49,082 nt of DNA from Flavobacteriaceae bacterium UBA4166 (GCA_002379985.1 DFVG01000025.1:1-49082), one strand, 5' to 3'. Numbered from the stretch's first letter, positions 26,852 through 35,220 are shown. A program made the numbers and translations. The notes: a model not told the origin generated them from the sequence alone.

Positions 26852-27195
26852 TCTTTTTCTTGAAACGCTAATAAATACTTGTTGTTTTTTAAGGGTAATT
26901 GCAAAGCCTTTAGGGTCTGTCTATACCTATGGGCCGCGGTTTCTGTAGGGGGTTCAATATCAAACCAGGTTTCAAAATACTGCTTAGCCTTCAAATATTC
27001 ATTTTTGAAATAGAATCCGTTTGCCAAGCGTTTATACACTTTCAGATCTCCATAGCCTTCTTTGACATATTGCTCGTATACGGCAACGACGTCTATATCG
27101 GTATTTACATCTACGGTTGACTGAGAATCTTGAGAAAAAGATGTAGAAACACTACCAATAAGTAGTGCCCACAGCAGGGGTACATAAGATTTCAT
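26848..27195 (-). CDS. Small exported protein with a TPR-like unit
   Basis: A 115-residue protein with a signal peptide (about residues 1-22, ending TSFSQ). The segment VYKRLANGFYFKNEYLKAKQ followed by YFETWFDIE resembles the single TPR-like repeat found at the N-terminus of flavobacterial OmpA-type proteins, but there is no OmpA domain here. The ATG at 27195 is preferred to a TTG 15 bases upstream. Its stop shares the TTAA at 26848-26851 with the convergent DUF2490 gene. It could be a true small protein or the remnant of a longer one. Confidence 0.65.
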   Translation of the reverse strand: MKSYVPLLWALLIGSVSTSFSQDSQSTVDVNTDIDVVAVYEQYVKEGYGDLKVYKRLANGFYFKNEYLKAKQYFETWFDIEPPTETAAHRYRQTLKALQLPLKNNKYLLAFQEKD

Positions 27196-27297
27196 AATTT
27201 GGGGTTTCAAATTATGAACTCAAGATGCACTATATTTTGCTGAAAAACAAATTTTTAAGCTGTACGGTAGCTTTTTTTAACAATTGAAAGAAACCTA

Positions 27298-29043
27298 TTA
27301 CAATTTGATTACTTTTTTAGTAATACTTCCGAAAGCACCTGAAAACTGAACAAATAAGGTTCCTTTCCAGTCATCTTGAAGCGTTATGGTAAAGGTCCCG
27401 TTAGCAGTTTCAACGGGATACTCGGCTAATTGTTGTCCCAAAATATTAGAAACACGTACAGTTACCGGTCCGTTAATTTGGTTCAGTTCAAAATTTACCT
27501 TCCCGGTGGTAGGATTAGGATAAGCTCCTGAAATGTGCTGTTCGGCCCAATCGGTTACCGAAAAGCTTTCGGTATTCATCGTCCAATATCCTTCCGGAGC
27601 AACGATAGGTCGATTGATCGTCTTCCCCGAATTCGCTTCGGCACGAATATAATATTCAATATCTTCTGAATCCACAGGCACTGAAAAATCAACCGCCCAC
27701 GTATCGCCGGTATCCAAAGACATAGGCACTTCGGCGTAATCGGTTTGTCCTACTTCTCTCCAAAACATGGAAGCTTCAGCGATACCGGAATTGTGCTTGA
27801 TGGTGGCTGCTACGGGAACCGTGGTTCCTTCATTCGCTTCCGTTATCTTTTGATGTACAATCCACAATGGATCAGAAACACCAATGGTATGTGTAATGCA
27901 GTGGATCGCACCAAATAGAGAAATGAGATTCTCCCCCGGGTTGTCTACATCAATTCCAACAATATTGTATCCCGGAAGCATGGCTTCCCATTGTGCCAAG
28001 GCCGGATCATCCACTTCGGGTCGATACGTTGGTACCAGCACAGACTTGTTGATGAATATGGCATTGGTAAAGGTGCGATAGCTTCCTCCCGAGTCAGGAT
28101 AATTTCCGGAACTACTAGGCGGTGCAGGAATCCATTTCACATCATAAGGGGTTCCGAAAGGCGAAACAAAGTTATTTAGCACATAATCGATATTCGCCTG
28201 AATTTGAGGTCCATCGGCCACACCTTCAGGATATTCACTCACTAATAAGGTTTCTTCATCTAATAACTTCATGTGCATATCAATGTGATGAATGGCATCA
28301 AAGGGAAGTACCGGCATTTTAATATAACTGTCAATTCCCATATAGGCTTCCATGATCGCATCGATCTCTGCTTCCGATTTTGCGGTAACCCCATAAGGGT
28401 TTCCGGCATCATTTTCATCTAAAATCAATTCTGAAGCAAAAGCATTTCCTAATCCGTCACTCATAAAATTCCCTCCGGTATTCACCAGATCATTCGTTCC
28501 TGAGTTTGTGATATAAATGGGAAGTCCCAACAAAGAAGCGTGAGACGATGGCATAACATCATCGTTGGGCCTCGGCCGGTTATAGATCCAATCCACCAAA
28601 GCACGTTCTCCCACGTCATCACTATAAACGGTATTACCGGCATAATCACGAATCCAAATGCTATCCCAATTTTCATTCATAAAGGTCACATTCGTAAGAT
28701 CGATGCCGTTCGATTGTAAATACGATTGCACCGAGGCTTGATTTTGGGTTGTAATGATCACCTGACATTCTTCTACCCCTACAGCTACGATTTGACGTAA
28801 GATATTCTCAAAATTGGGTTCCCATGTCACTACTAGATATTCAACTTCTTCCCACTCTGCCATTGTTCGAACAGGACCTGTTGGAGGAGGCGTTCGCTGC
28901 GCGGAAGTAAAACGGAAATCGGTTAAGAGTCCTTTTTCCGCTTCTGTTAGTCCTTTCGGAAGCACATCGGTGCTTTGGGAAATTGCAGTACTTGAAAACA
29001 ACCCTACAATTATTAGAAGCATCGTAACATAGTAACGTTTCAT
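27298..29043 (-). CDS. Secreted peptidyl-arginine/agmatine deiminase family protein with T9SS sorting domain
   Basis: A 581-residue protein with a signal peptide (about residues 1-22). The guanidino-group deiminase domain (about 50-390) keeps the residues needed for catalysis in Porphyromonas PPAD: Asp133 in WIRDYAG, His253 and Asp255 in IHHIDMHMK, Asn327 in FTNAIF and Cys382 in GAIHCITH. Arg156 and Arg158 (NRPRPND) lie about where PPAD binds the carboxylate of a C-terminal arginine. An Ig-like domain follows (about 395-490), then a type A T9SS sorting domain (YPNPTTGK to TKKVIKL). The product is therefore predicted to act outside the cell, on arginine in proteins, peptides or agmatine. It is transcribed alone, with a TATCTTCG box at 29074-29081. 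Confidence 0.88.
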   Translation of the reverse strand: MKRYYVTMLLIIVGLFSSTAISQSTDVLPKGLTEAEKGLLTDFRFTSAQRTPPPTGPVRTMAEWEEVEYLVVTWEPNFENILRQIVAVGVEECQVIITTQNQASVQSYLQSNGIDLTNVTFMNENWDSIWIRDYAGNTVYSDDVGERALVDWIYNRPRPNDDVMPSSHASLLGLPIYITNSGTNDLVNTGGNFMSDGLGNAFASELILDENDAGNPYGVTAKSEAEIDAIMEAYMGIDSYIKMPVLPFDAIHHIDMHMKLLDEETLLVSEYPEGVADGPQIQANIDYVLNNFVSPFGTPYDVKWIPAPPSSSGNYPDSGGSYRTFTNAIFINKSVLVPTYRPEVDDPALAQWEAMLPGYNIVGIDVDNPGENLISLFGAIHCITHTIGVSDPLWIVHQKITEANEGTTVPVAATIKHNSGIAEASMFWREVGQTDYAEVPMSLDTGDTWAVDFSVPVDSEDIEYYIRAEANSGKTINRPIVAPEGYWTMNTESFSVTDWAEQHISGAYPNPTTGKVNFELNQINGPVTVRVSNILGQQLAEYPVETANGTFTITLQDDWKGTLFVQFSGAFGSITKKVIKL

Positions 29044-29112
29044 CGTAAAACCTTTTTTTTAAATTGAGCAGCACGAAGATACGATTTTTGAAGCACTTTT
29101 CTGAAGGGAAGA

Positions 29113-29751
29113 TTATTTGAGGAACGCTAAGAAATCGGTTCTTGCTATTTCGCGAGCACCAAGACTCGCAAGATGTTTGGTGTATACTTGACAATCGATG
29201 AATTGATACTGTTTTTCCCGAAGGATTTGAACCAAAAAATGCAAGGCTATTTTACTAGCATCACTTACCTTCGAGAACATACTCTCCCCACAAAAAATCT
29301 TATATTCAGGAAGATCAATTCCGTAAAGCCCACCAACTAATACATCATCATCCCACACCTCTACAGAAACAGCATGGCCCTCATGGTGCAATCGAAGATA
29401 GGCCTCTTTTATTTCTGAGGTGATCCAAGTGCCTTGTTGCCCTTTTCTAGGGATTGCAGCACAGGCGGTGATGACACCTTGAAAATCAGTGTTCATGGAG
29501 CAACGAAAGGAATTTTCCCGTAGGCGCTTTCTGAAAGATTTAGATATTTTGAATTCTTCTAGAAATAAGACCATCCGCGGATCTGGACTCCACCACAATA
29601 TGGGTTGCCCCGCCTCATACCACGGAAATATCCCACTGCGATAAGCTAATAACAAACGTTCTGTCGCAAGACCTCCACCAAAGGCCAATAACCCTTCCTC
29701 GGAAGCATGTTCCACGGGCGGAAACCACAATCTATCGCTTAATTGGAACAT
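29113..29751 (-). CDS. aat: Leucyl/phenylalanyl-tRNA-protein transferase
   Basis: A 212-residue cytosolic enzyme that adds Leu or Phe to the N-terminus of proteins with a basic first residue, marking them for ClpS/ClpAP (N-degron pathway). The family start FPPVEHASEEGLLAFGG (residues 10-26) and the body motifs YRSGIFPWYEAGQPILWWSP, HHEGHAVSVEVW and GGLYGIDLP are all present. The ATG at 29751 gives the usual family length. It lies 69 bases upstream of the deiminase gene on the same strand. Confidence 0.95.
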   Translation of the reverse strand: MFQLSDRLWFPPVEHASEEGLLAFGGGLATERLLLAYRSGIFPWYEAGQPILWWSPDPRMVLFLEEFKISKSFRKRLRENSFRCSMNTDFQGVITACAAIPRKGQQGTWITSEIKEAYLRLHHEGHAVSVEVWDDDVLVGGLYGIDLPEYKIFCGESMFSKVSDASKIALHFLVQILREKQYQFIDCQVYTKHLASLGAREIARTDFLAFLK

Positions 29752-29836
29752 CCTTTGAACGTTTCTTTGTTAAAAAAAGAATTTTGGTTGGTTTTAAGAA
29801 GAAAAATCCAGAAATTTATAGTGTTTTTGACATCCC

Positions 29837-29844
29837 TAAATTTG
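29837..29844 (+). promoter_or_regulatory. Orphan -7 box on the plus strand
   Basis: TAAATTTG matches TAnnTTTG and faces a region with no plus-strand gene but with a terminator 50 bases downstream. No good -33 TTG was found. Confidence 0.4.
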
Positions 29845-29849
29845 TTCAT

Positions 29850-29922
29850 CATTGTTTTTTGAGTTTGTCAAAAATGACCTAATCCACAAAGCTAACCTCG
29901 TTGTCATCAACGAGGTTTTTTT
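29850..29922 (+). ncRNA. Candidate small RNA
   Basis: Between two minus-strand genes, a plus-strand -7 box (29837-29844) is followed after about 50 bases by a strong intrinsic terminator: stem AACCTCGTTG/CAACGAGGTT with loop TCAT (29894-29917) and seven T. No open reading frame of note lies between. The T run is on the plus side only, so the hairpin does not look made for the minus-strand transporter gene that ends at 29927. An inverted repeat TTTTTGACA/TGTCAAAAA (29824-29874) overlaps the start. This is a hypothesis without homology support. Confidence 0.35.
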
Positions 29923-29924
29923 AT
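29894..29924 (+). terminator. Intrinsic terminator, plus-strand orientation
   Basis: A perfect 10-base stem AACCTCGTTG/CAACGAGGTT with loop TCAT is followed by a T run. On the minus strand it would be followed by GCTTTG and lack a T run. Confidence 0.8.
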
Positions 29925-29926
29925 AC

Positions 29927-31297
29927 TTACCAAAGCAACAATCCCGCAATAAAAATAACAGCGCCTAACAGCATAATCAATAGTGTGTAAGGCAATATTT
30001 CCTTTGCCTTTAAGCGTGTGATCCCTAAGAGCGGTAACGCCCAGAATGGTTGTAACATATTTGTGAGCTGATCGCCATAGGCCAATGCCATGATCGCTTT
30101 GGGTAATGGGACTCCCAATTGTTGCGCCGATTCAATAACAATAGGACCTTGTACTGCCCATTGCCCGCCGCCACTTGGCACAAAGATGTTGACCAATCCG
30201 GCACTGAAAAAGGTAAAGATAGGAAGGGTAATTGGTGTGGCGATCGACACGAAAAATTCGGATATTAACACCACCATCCCGCTATCTTTCATGATCCCCA
30301 TGATCCCAAAGTACAAAGGAAACTGAATTAGAATCCCGGAAGCACCCTTGATCGCTTCTTCCAACGCTAAAAGAAAGTTTGACACCCTCCCGTGTAGGAT
30401 TAAAGCGACGCCTAGCATAAAAAAATTGAGCATGTTGGGTGTAATCGCCAAGTTCGCTAAAGATTCAGCATATTGATATATAAATGCACCTAAGACAAGC
30501 AGTCCTATGGCAGTTCCGAAGATACGCGAACGGTCATATACAGCACCGGAAATATCAGCATCACTATTTGCGGCGCCTTGGTATTGAGGAAGGGAAATAG
30601 CGGTTGCAGGCAAACGCCTTCCGATGGCGTATAGCATGAGGGGAACCGCCACGAGAACCACAAGGAAAATAAGCAGATTTGATGTACTAAAAATTGTATC
30701 TGCATAGGTGATCTGTTGCGGAAGCGCAGCCACAGCACCTGGATTAATTCCTTCCATCAAACTGGCCAGATGGCCGGCTTCTGCCACTTTAGAAGGCGCC
30801 GATCCACTAATTCCTCCATGCCAGATCATAAATCCGCCATACCCTGCTGCACCCACTAAGGGATAATTGATAGAGAAGCCATTCTTTTGCGCTGATTCTG
30901 CAATCTTTCTCGCTAGAATTGCTCCAAAAATGAGACCTAGTCCCCAATTAAAAAAAGCCACTAACATGGTCGTAACACTTACTAAAACAACTGCTGTGCC
31001 GGTGTTCCTCACACCCATGGTGATCTTTTCAATAAGTTTATTCATTGGGGTGCTCAATACCAAAATATGACCTAAGACCAAGATCAAGATCATTTGGTAA
31101 GCAAAGACCAACAAGGCGTTATTCCAAATCCCATTTTCCCAATAGGAAAGGATGGCCAACACATGTGACTGATCCTTTGGAGGCTCCGTTAGCATCAAGG
31201 CCAATACCATAGTTGCCAAAGTAAGCAGTAGGGCAATGGCAAACGGAGACGGCATGTACTTGCTAAAAAAAGCTTCAATAAGGCGGGTGAGCTTCAT
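29927..31297 (-). CDS. AtoE-type short-chain fatty acid transporter
   Basis: A 456-residue inner-membrane transporter with 12 or so hydrophobic helices. MPSPFAIALLLTLATM, FNWGLGLIFGAILARK, GAAGYGGFMIWHGGISGSAPSK (its core FMIWHGGISGSAP) and FVPSGGGQWAVQGP are the marks of the AtoE family. This family imports short-chain fatty acids such as acetoacetate or butyrate. The ATG at 31297 is used; longer in-frame starts are TTG. The DUF3127 terminator lies just upstream, so the gene needs its own promoter, which was not clearly found. Substrate assignment rests on family resemblance. Confidence 0.88.
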   Translation of the reverse strand: MKLTRLIEAFFSKYMPSPFAIALLLTLATMVLALMLTEPPKDQSHVLAILSYWENGIWNNALLVFAYQMILILVLGHILVLSTPMNKLIEKITMGVRNTGTAVVLVSVTTMLVAFFNWGLGLIFGAILARKIAESAQKNGFSINYPLVGAAGYGGFMIWHGGISGSAPSKVAEAGHLASLMEGINPGAVAALPQQITYADTIFSTSNLLIFLVVLVAVPLMLYAIGRRLPATAISLPQYQGAANSDADISGAVYDRSRIFGTAIGLLVLGAFIYQYAESLANLAITPNMLNFFMLGVALILHGRVSNFLLALEEAIKGASGILIQFPLYFGIMGIMKDSGMVVLISEFFVSIATPITLPIFTFFSAGLVNIFVPSGGGQWAVQGPIVIESAQQLGVPLPKAIMALAYGDQLTNMLQPFWALPLLGITRLKAKEILPYTLLIMLLGAVIFIAGLLLW

Positions 31298-31310
31298 AAC
31301 ATAAAAATAT

Positions 31311-31341
31311 AAAAAGCCCGCCAAGTAAAATGGCAGGCTTT
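31311..31341 (-). terminator. Terminator after the DUF3127 gene
   Basis: On the minus strand AAAGCCTGCCA pairs with TGGCGGGCTTT (one G-U) around a TTTTACT loop and is followed by a T-rich stretch. It lies 14 bases before the transporter ATG. Confidence 0.8.
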
Positions 31342-31364
31342 CAAAATCTATTTTTCTAGTTTAT

Positions 31365-31739
31365 TTAAAACGGAAGGTCATCATGGTCCTCTTCATTGAA
31401 GTCGTTGACGGGCTCAAAGGCATCTGCAGGAGGTACGGGAGGCATATCGCCACCGGAAGCTGCTTCCAGATTTTCAATGCGCCACCCTTGAATGGAATTA
31501 AAATATTTGGTTTCTCCTTGTGGATTTACCCATTCACGGCCGCGCAAATTAATACTAATCTTCACGTTCTGCCCTACCTGAAATTTATTGAGCAAGTCGG
31601 TTTTATCTTGCACAAACTCAATCATAAGGTGTTGCGGATATTGTTCTTCTGTAGTCACGACCACTTCACGCTTGCGGAATCCATTGTTCCCATAGGTTTT
31701 GGTCTCATCAATCATTTTAATCTTTCCTTGTACTTCCAT
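31365..31739 (-). CDS. DUF3127 family protein (predicted single-strand nucleic-acid-binding OB fold)
   Basis: A 124-residue cytosolic protein. The first 80 residues form a beta-rich domain (MEVQGKIKMIDETKTYG, REVVVTTEEQYPQHL, GREWVNPQGETKYFNSI) typical of DUF3127. The tail is acidic and ends DDLPF, very like the C-terminal acidic tip of SSB proteins. That tail supports a DNA-binding role with protein partners, but this is inference. It follows the flavin reductase gene by 12 bases and is closed by a terminator. Confidence 0.83.
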   Translation of the reverse strand: MEVQGKIKMIDETKTYGNNGFRKREVVVTTEEQYPQHLMIEFVQDKTDLLNKFQVGQNVKISINLRGREWVNPQGETKYFNSIQGWRIENLEAASGGDMPPVPPADAFEPVNDFNEEDHDDLPF

Positions 31740-31751
31740 CGTTCTGTTATT

Positions 31752-32648
31752 TTATTCTGAATCATTTGTTTTTGTACCTGCCATGAGCAGCAACCAGGCT
31801 TCGGATATGTTTCCATCACACAATAATCGCTGCGCTTCTTCGTGAACTTCCTTATTGGTTCCTGAGGTAATTAAATATTGGTAAGTTTCCGAAGCATTCT
31901 CTTTAAAAGCCTCCACATTCGCGGTTTCTGGCAATGCAGTTACGTTCCCTAACATGCCTAGATCGTTTCCGGTAAGCACGGCGCTGGTTCGTATCGCTTC
32001 GGGAAGTGCATCCACACCCATTCCCAGCGTAGACAACGGCTTGGGAACTTCAAAGATCCCGTCCTTAGCTCGGGAATACCAATTGCCGCCCATGCGAGCG
32101 ACGGTATCGATCTTCAAAGGATCTATCACTCCGGCATCGTCTAGAATGGTTTCATTTATATGAATATACACTACTTCTGCTAAAATCAAATTTCCTGCGC
32201 CCCCTTCTGTACCGGTAGCAATAACATCGGTCACTTTGCATTCGAATTGCACCGGAGCTTCTGCTACGCGTGGCGGTGAAACCACTTCCGAAGGAACTTC
32301 CGTAAACCCTGCTTTGATAAATTCATTTACCCCTTCGGGGTATTCCGTAGACGACAACGACATTTGTTGCACCATCGCATAACTCACAATATTGATGACC
32401 ACCTCTTTAGTAGCCATTACATTATCTAAGGTGTGCTTCGTAGTATTGTCTCGAACCCTCCGCGCCGGAGAGAAGATCATCAATGGCGGATTCGAACCAA
32501 ATACATTAAAAAAACTGTAGGGAGACAGGTTCACGTTCCCCTTGGCATCTACTGTACTTGCAAAACAAATAGGACGAGGCGCCACAGCACCTAAAAGATA
32601 ACCGTGCAGTTGTTTGGTTGAAATTTGCTTGGGATCTACCGATAACAT
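31752..32648 (-). CDS. Flavin reductase family protein (FMN-binding split barrel)
   Basis: A 298-residue protein. The N-terminal two thirds match the flavin-reductase-like split barrel: YLLGAVAPRPICFASTVD (residues 18-35), NLSPYSFFNVFGSNPP and FSPARRVRDNTTKHT, which bind FMN. The C-terminal third (about 200-298) is helical and typical of the longer Bacteroidota version. The ATG at 32648 is preferred to one 24 bases upstream, because the family begins MLSVDPKQIST and because the -7 box TACCTTTG lies between the two. With that box the transcript would begin at or next to the ATG. The electron acceptor is unknown. Confidence 0.86.
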   Translation of the reverse strand: MLSVDPKQISTKQLHGYLLGAVAPRPICFASTVDAKGNVNLSPYSFFNVFGSNPPLMIFSPARRVRDNTTKHTLDNVMATKEVVINIVSYAMVQQMSLSSTEYPEGVNEFIKAGFTEVPSEVVSPPRVAEAPVQFECKVTDVIATGTEGGAGNLILAEVVYIHINETILDDAGVIDPLKIDTVARMGGNWYSRAKDGIFEVPKPLSTLGMGVDALPEAIRTSAVLTGNDLGMLGNVTALPETANVEAFKENASETYQYLITSGTNKEVHEEAQRLLCDGNISEAWLLLMAGTKTNDSE

Positions 32649-32654
32649 AGAGCG

Positions 32655-32662
32655 CAAAGGTA
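32655..32662 (-). promoter_or_regulatory. Promoter -7 box of the flavin reductase gene
   Basis: TACCTTTG on the minus strand ends only 6 bases before the chosen ATG, implying a leaderless or nearly leaderless transcript. Confidence 0.55.
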
Positions 32663-32742
32663 TTGAATGCAATTAGTTTCTAAAAATCTCACAACGCAAT
32701 AATATTAACATATTTGCTTTATATTTAAAGACTTCTTGACAG

Positions 32743-32750
32743 TACCTTTG
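32743..32750 (+). promoter_or_regulatory. Promoter -7 box of the histidine kinase gene
   Basis: TACCTTTG matches the consensus, 31 bases before the kinase ATG. A TTTG at 32713-32716 is 26 bases upstream, a little far. Confidence 0.55.
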
Positions 32751-32781
32751 ACGGTAAGAATGGCAAAAGATATTCTTCTAC

Positions 32782-33951
32782 ATGTATAGCAAAACGGCTT
32801 TTATTCGTTGGTTTTTTATTATCGCTTCACTTTTTATCATTAGTTTGATTTTATGGAACACCTACGCCTTCTTTAACCAACTAAAGGATAACGAACGCAA
32901 TAAAATGCAGATCTGGGCCTTTGCTCAAGAAGAACTTCAAAAAAGCCTAGTAGACGAAGCTTCTTTAGATAATACGAGCGAAATGGTATTGCCGATCCTT
33001 CAAAGTAATACCACAACTCCTATGATCCTCTACAGCCACAAAGAAGATCTATACGACTCCAGAAATCTAGATGAAGAAGGAGTCTCTGAAGAGGCCCTTA
33101 GGGAATACCGAGAGAAAATGGCGCAACAATTTTCTCAAGAATACAAGCCTATTGAAATACGTTTTAGAGAAGAACTACTTCAAACCATTTATTACGGAAA
33201 CTCCCCGATCATCAATAAGCTTAAATACTATCCCGCGGCTTTGATCGTGATCATCTTACTATTCTTCTTGGCGATTTATTTGTTCTATCGAACTTCTAAA
33301 TCTTCGGAACAAAATAAACTTTGGGCTGGGATGGCCAAAGAAACGGCGCATCAAATTGGCACGCCTCTTTCCTCTTTAGTGGGTTGGAATGAATTACTGA
33401 AAGCAGAAGATGTCAATCCTGAGTATACCCAGGAGATGGAAAAGGATATTGATCGTTTGCAAACCATCACCGAGCGATTTTCTAAGATTGGTTCTACTCC
33501 CACCCTACACAAACACGACATCGTAGCGGAAACCAAATCTGCCTACAGTTATCTTAAAAACCGTACGTCTAAGCTCATCGAATTTTCGCTTACGGTTCCT
33601 GATCATCCAGTGCCGGTTCATCTTAATCAACAACTATACGCTTGGACTATCGAAAATCTCGTCAAGAACGGAATCGATGCCATGCGTGGAAAAGGGAAGA
33701 TCATCATTGCGATCGTCCCGAAAGGAAAAAATGTTCATGTGCAGATTAGCGACACGGGAAAGGGAATTCCGAGGAGAAATCAACGCCGTGTTTTTAAACC
33801 CGGATTTACCACCAAGAAACGAGGCTGGGGATTAGGGCTCTCCTTGGCAAAACGCATCATTCAAGAATACCATAACGGGAAAATTCACGTTTTAAAGAGC
33901 AGCAAGGGTGTTGGCACCACGATGGAGATCATTCTAAAACAGCAGTCATAA
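32782..33951 (+). CDS. Sensor histidine kinase
   Basis: A 389-residue membrane kinase. Helices at about residues 8-30 and 153-172 enclose an extracytoplasmic sensor of some 120 residues without a recognised fold. The phospho-acceptor box is AKETAHQIGTPLSSLVGW near residue 192, the HQIGTPL variant common in Bacteroidota. The ATPase domain has the N-box ENLVKNGIDA, the G1 box DTGKGIP and the G2 box GWGLGLSLAKR. No response regulator gene is adjacent, so it is an orphan kinase. The next gene begins 3 bases downstream. The signal is unknown. Confidence 0.92.
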   Translation: MYSKTAFIRWFFIIASLFIISLILWNTYAFFNQLKDNERNKMQIWAFAQEELQKSLVDEASLDNTSEMVLPILQSNTTTPMILYSHKEDLYDSRNLDEEGVSEEALREYREKMAQQFSQEYKPIEIRFREELLQTIYYGNSPIINKLKYYPAALIVIILLFFLAIYLFYRTSKSSEQNKLWAGMAKETAHQIGTPLSSLVGWNELLKAEDVNPEYTQEMEKDIDRLQTITERFSKIGSTPTLHKHDIVAETKSAYSYLKNRTSKLIEFSLTVPDHPVPVHLNQQLYAWTIENLVKNGIDAMRGKGKIIIAIVPKGKNVHVQISDTGKGIPRRNQRRVFKPGFTTKKRGWGLGLSLAKRIIQEYHNGKIHVLKSSKGVGTTMEIILKQQS

Positions 33952-33954
33952 TCT

Positions 33955-34293
33955 ATGAGTCAAGAAACGCTTCATACAGCGCCTCTCCACAATCATTGTC
34001 CGGAATGTTATTCTAATGAGGGACTTGAGTTGGTCTTCACACAAGAAACTATTTCCAAAAATTGGTTCACCAAAAAGTTTGGCCCTGTAGAATCTAAGTT
34101 GAGCTGTCATACCTGTAACAACGTAATTTATCCTGTGACTTGGGATGACGCTATTGAACGCGCCTTCGAATATCAACAAAAACGGGTTCAGCCACAAAAA
34201 GAAGGCCGACAGTTCACGTCTTGGGCGTATGTTCTATTGCTTTTAAGCGTGGCCGGAATAGGCGCCGCAATTTACGTTGGATTGGAATTATAG
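33955..34293 (+). CDS. Small zinc-ribbon membrane protein of unknown function
   Basis: A 112-residue protein with two Cys pairs (CPEC near residue 15 and CHTC near residue 51) that look like a zinc ribbon facing the cytoplasm, and one C-terminal helix (about 90-110, WAYVLLLLSVAGIGAAIYVG). I do not recognise the family. It starts 3 bases after the histidine kinase stop, so the two are co-expressed and the protein may help the kinase or share its signal. Its end overlaps the convergent HIT gene by 6 bases. Confidence 0.72.
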   Translation: MSQETLHTAPLHNHCPECYSNEGLELVFTQETISKNWFTKKFGPVESKLSCHTCNNVIYPVTWDDAIERAFEYQQKRVQPQKEGRQFTSWAYVLLLLSVAGIGAAIYVGLEL

Positions 34294-34677
34294 CGCTTTC
34301 TTGATTTGAGCCGCCAGTGCTGTAAATTCTTCTTCTGTTAGAGACACTTTATGCTGAAATGTCATGTCCTTCATTTCATTAATAGGAATTAGATGCACGT
34401 GCACATGTGGCACTTCCAACCCTACCACACTCATTCCTACACGCTTACACGGCACCGCTTTTTCCAAGGCTTTTGCCACTCGACGAGAGAATTGCATGAG
34501 TTGCAAGTACATGTGCTCGCCCAGATCAAAGAGTTTATCAACCTCTTCTTTCGGAACGCAGAGGGTATGGCCTTTCGCATTGGGATTGATGTCTAAAAAA
34601 GCAATAAAATTCTCGTCTTCTAAAATTTTATAGCTGGGAATTTCTCCTTCAATGATCTTGGTAAAAACAGTTGCCAT
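34288..34677 (-). CDS. HIT family protein (nucleotide hydrolase/transferase)
   Basis: A 129-residue cytosolic protein of the histidine triad superfamily. The active-site triad is HVHVHLIP (His91, His93, His95), the Hint-branch pattern, and the N-terminal FTKIIEGEIPSYKILED is also family-typical. These enzymes split nucleoside phosphoramidates or similar bonds; the physiological substrate is not known. It follows greA by 6 bases, an arrangement seen in many Flavobacteriia. Confidence 0.93.
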   Translation of the reverse strand: MATVFTKIIEGEIPSYKILEDENFIAFLDINPNAKGHTLCVPKEEVDKLFDLGEHMYLQLMQFSRRVAKALEKAVPCKRVGMSVVGLEVPHVHVHLIPINEMKDMTFQHKVSLTEEEFTALAAQIKKAL

Positions 34678-34683
34678 AGCGTT

Positions 34684-35163
34684 CTATTTATCTCGGCTGA
34701 TGTCGAGAATTTCAAATTGTACCGTTCCGTTAGGAACTTTAATCTCTGCTATATCTCCAACTTTCTTTCCTAACAATCCTTTTCCGATAGGAGAATCCAC
34801 AGAAATTTTTCCACTTTTTAAGTCGGCTTCGCTTTGCGCCACCAACTTATAGTTCATTTCTGCGCCGTTCGCTTTATTTTTAATTTTTACGTTGGAATGG
34901 ACCAACACTTTTGAAGTATCCAATTGTGATTCATCGATCAATCGTGCATTCGCAAGCGTTTCTTCCAATTTTGAAATGCGCATTTCTAACAATCCCTGTG
35001 CTTCTTTCGCAGCGTCATACTCGGCATTCTCACTCAAATCTCCTTTATCTCGTGCTTCCGCAATCGCTTGTGAAGCCTTTGGGCGTTCCACATCTTTGAG
35101 CTGATTCAACTCAGCACGTAATTTTTTTAATCCTTCCGCAGTGTAATAAGATACGTTACTCAT
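34684..35163 (-). CDS. greA: Transcription elongation factor GreA
   Basis: A 159-residue factor that enters the RNA polymerase secondary channel and helps cleave backtracked RNA. The N-terminal coiled coil carries the tip DLSENAEYDAAKEAQG (near residue 41) with the acidic Asp/Glu pair used in cleavage. The C-terminal FKBP-like domain contains SPIGKGLLGKKVGD. The ATG at 35163 is chosen because it gives the family start (SYYTAEGLKKL) and an upstream frame would begin before the promoter box at 35221-35228. The 5' leader contains a strong hairpin. Confidence 0.95.
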   Translation of the reverse strand: MSNVSYYTAEGLKKLRAELNQLKDVERPKASQAIAEARDKGDLSENAEYDAAKEAQGLLEMRISKLEETLANARLIDESQLDTSKVLVHSNVKIKNKANGAEMNYKLVAQSEADLKSGKISVDSPIGKGLLGKKVGDIAEIKVPNGTVQFEILDISRDK

Positions 35164-35189
35164 AACTTCATCGTTTAATATAAACACAA

Positions 35190-35214
35190 AAAATCCCATA
35201 CGGGACGGGATTTT
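35190..35214 (-). promoter_or_regulatory. Hairpin in the greA leader
   Basis: On the minus strand AAAATCCCGT pairs with ATGGGATTTT (ten pairs, one G-U) around a CCCGT loop and is followed by further T. Given the -7 box at 35221-35228, it forms at the very 5' end of the greA transcript. Confidence 0.6.
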
Positions 35215-35220
35215 GTCTAA

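Noticed and set aside
27257..27273. AAGCT...AGCTT hairpin with T run downstream of the deiminase gene
   Set aside because: The stem has only five pairs and the T run is on the wrong strand for the deiminase gene.
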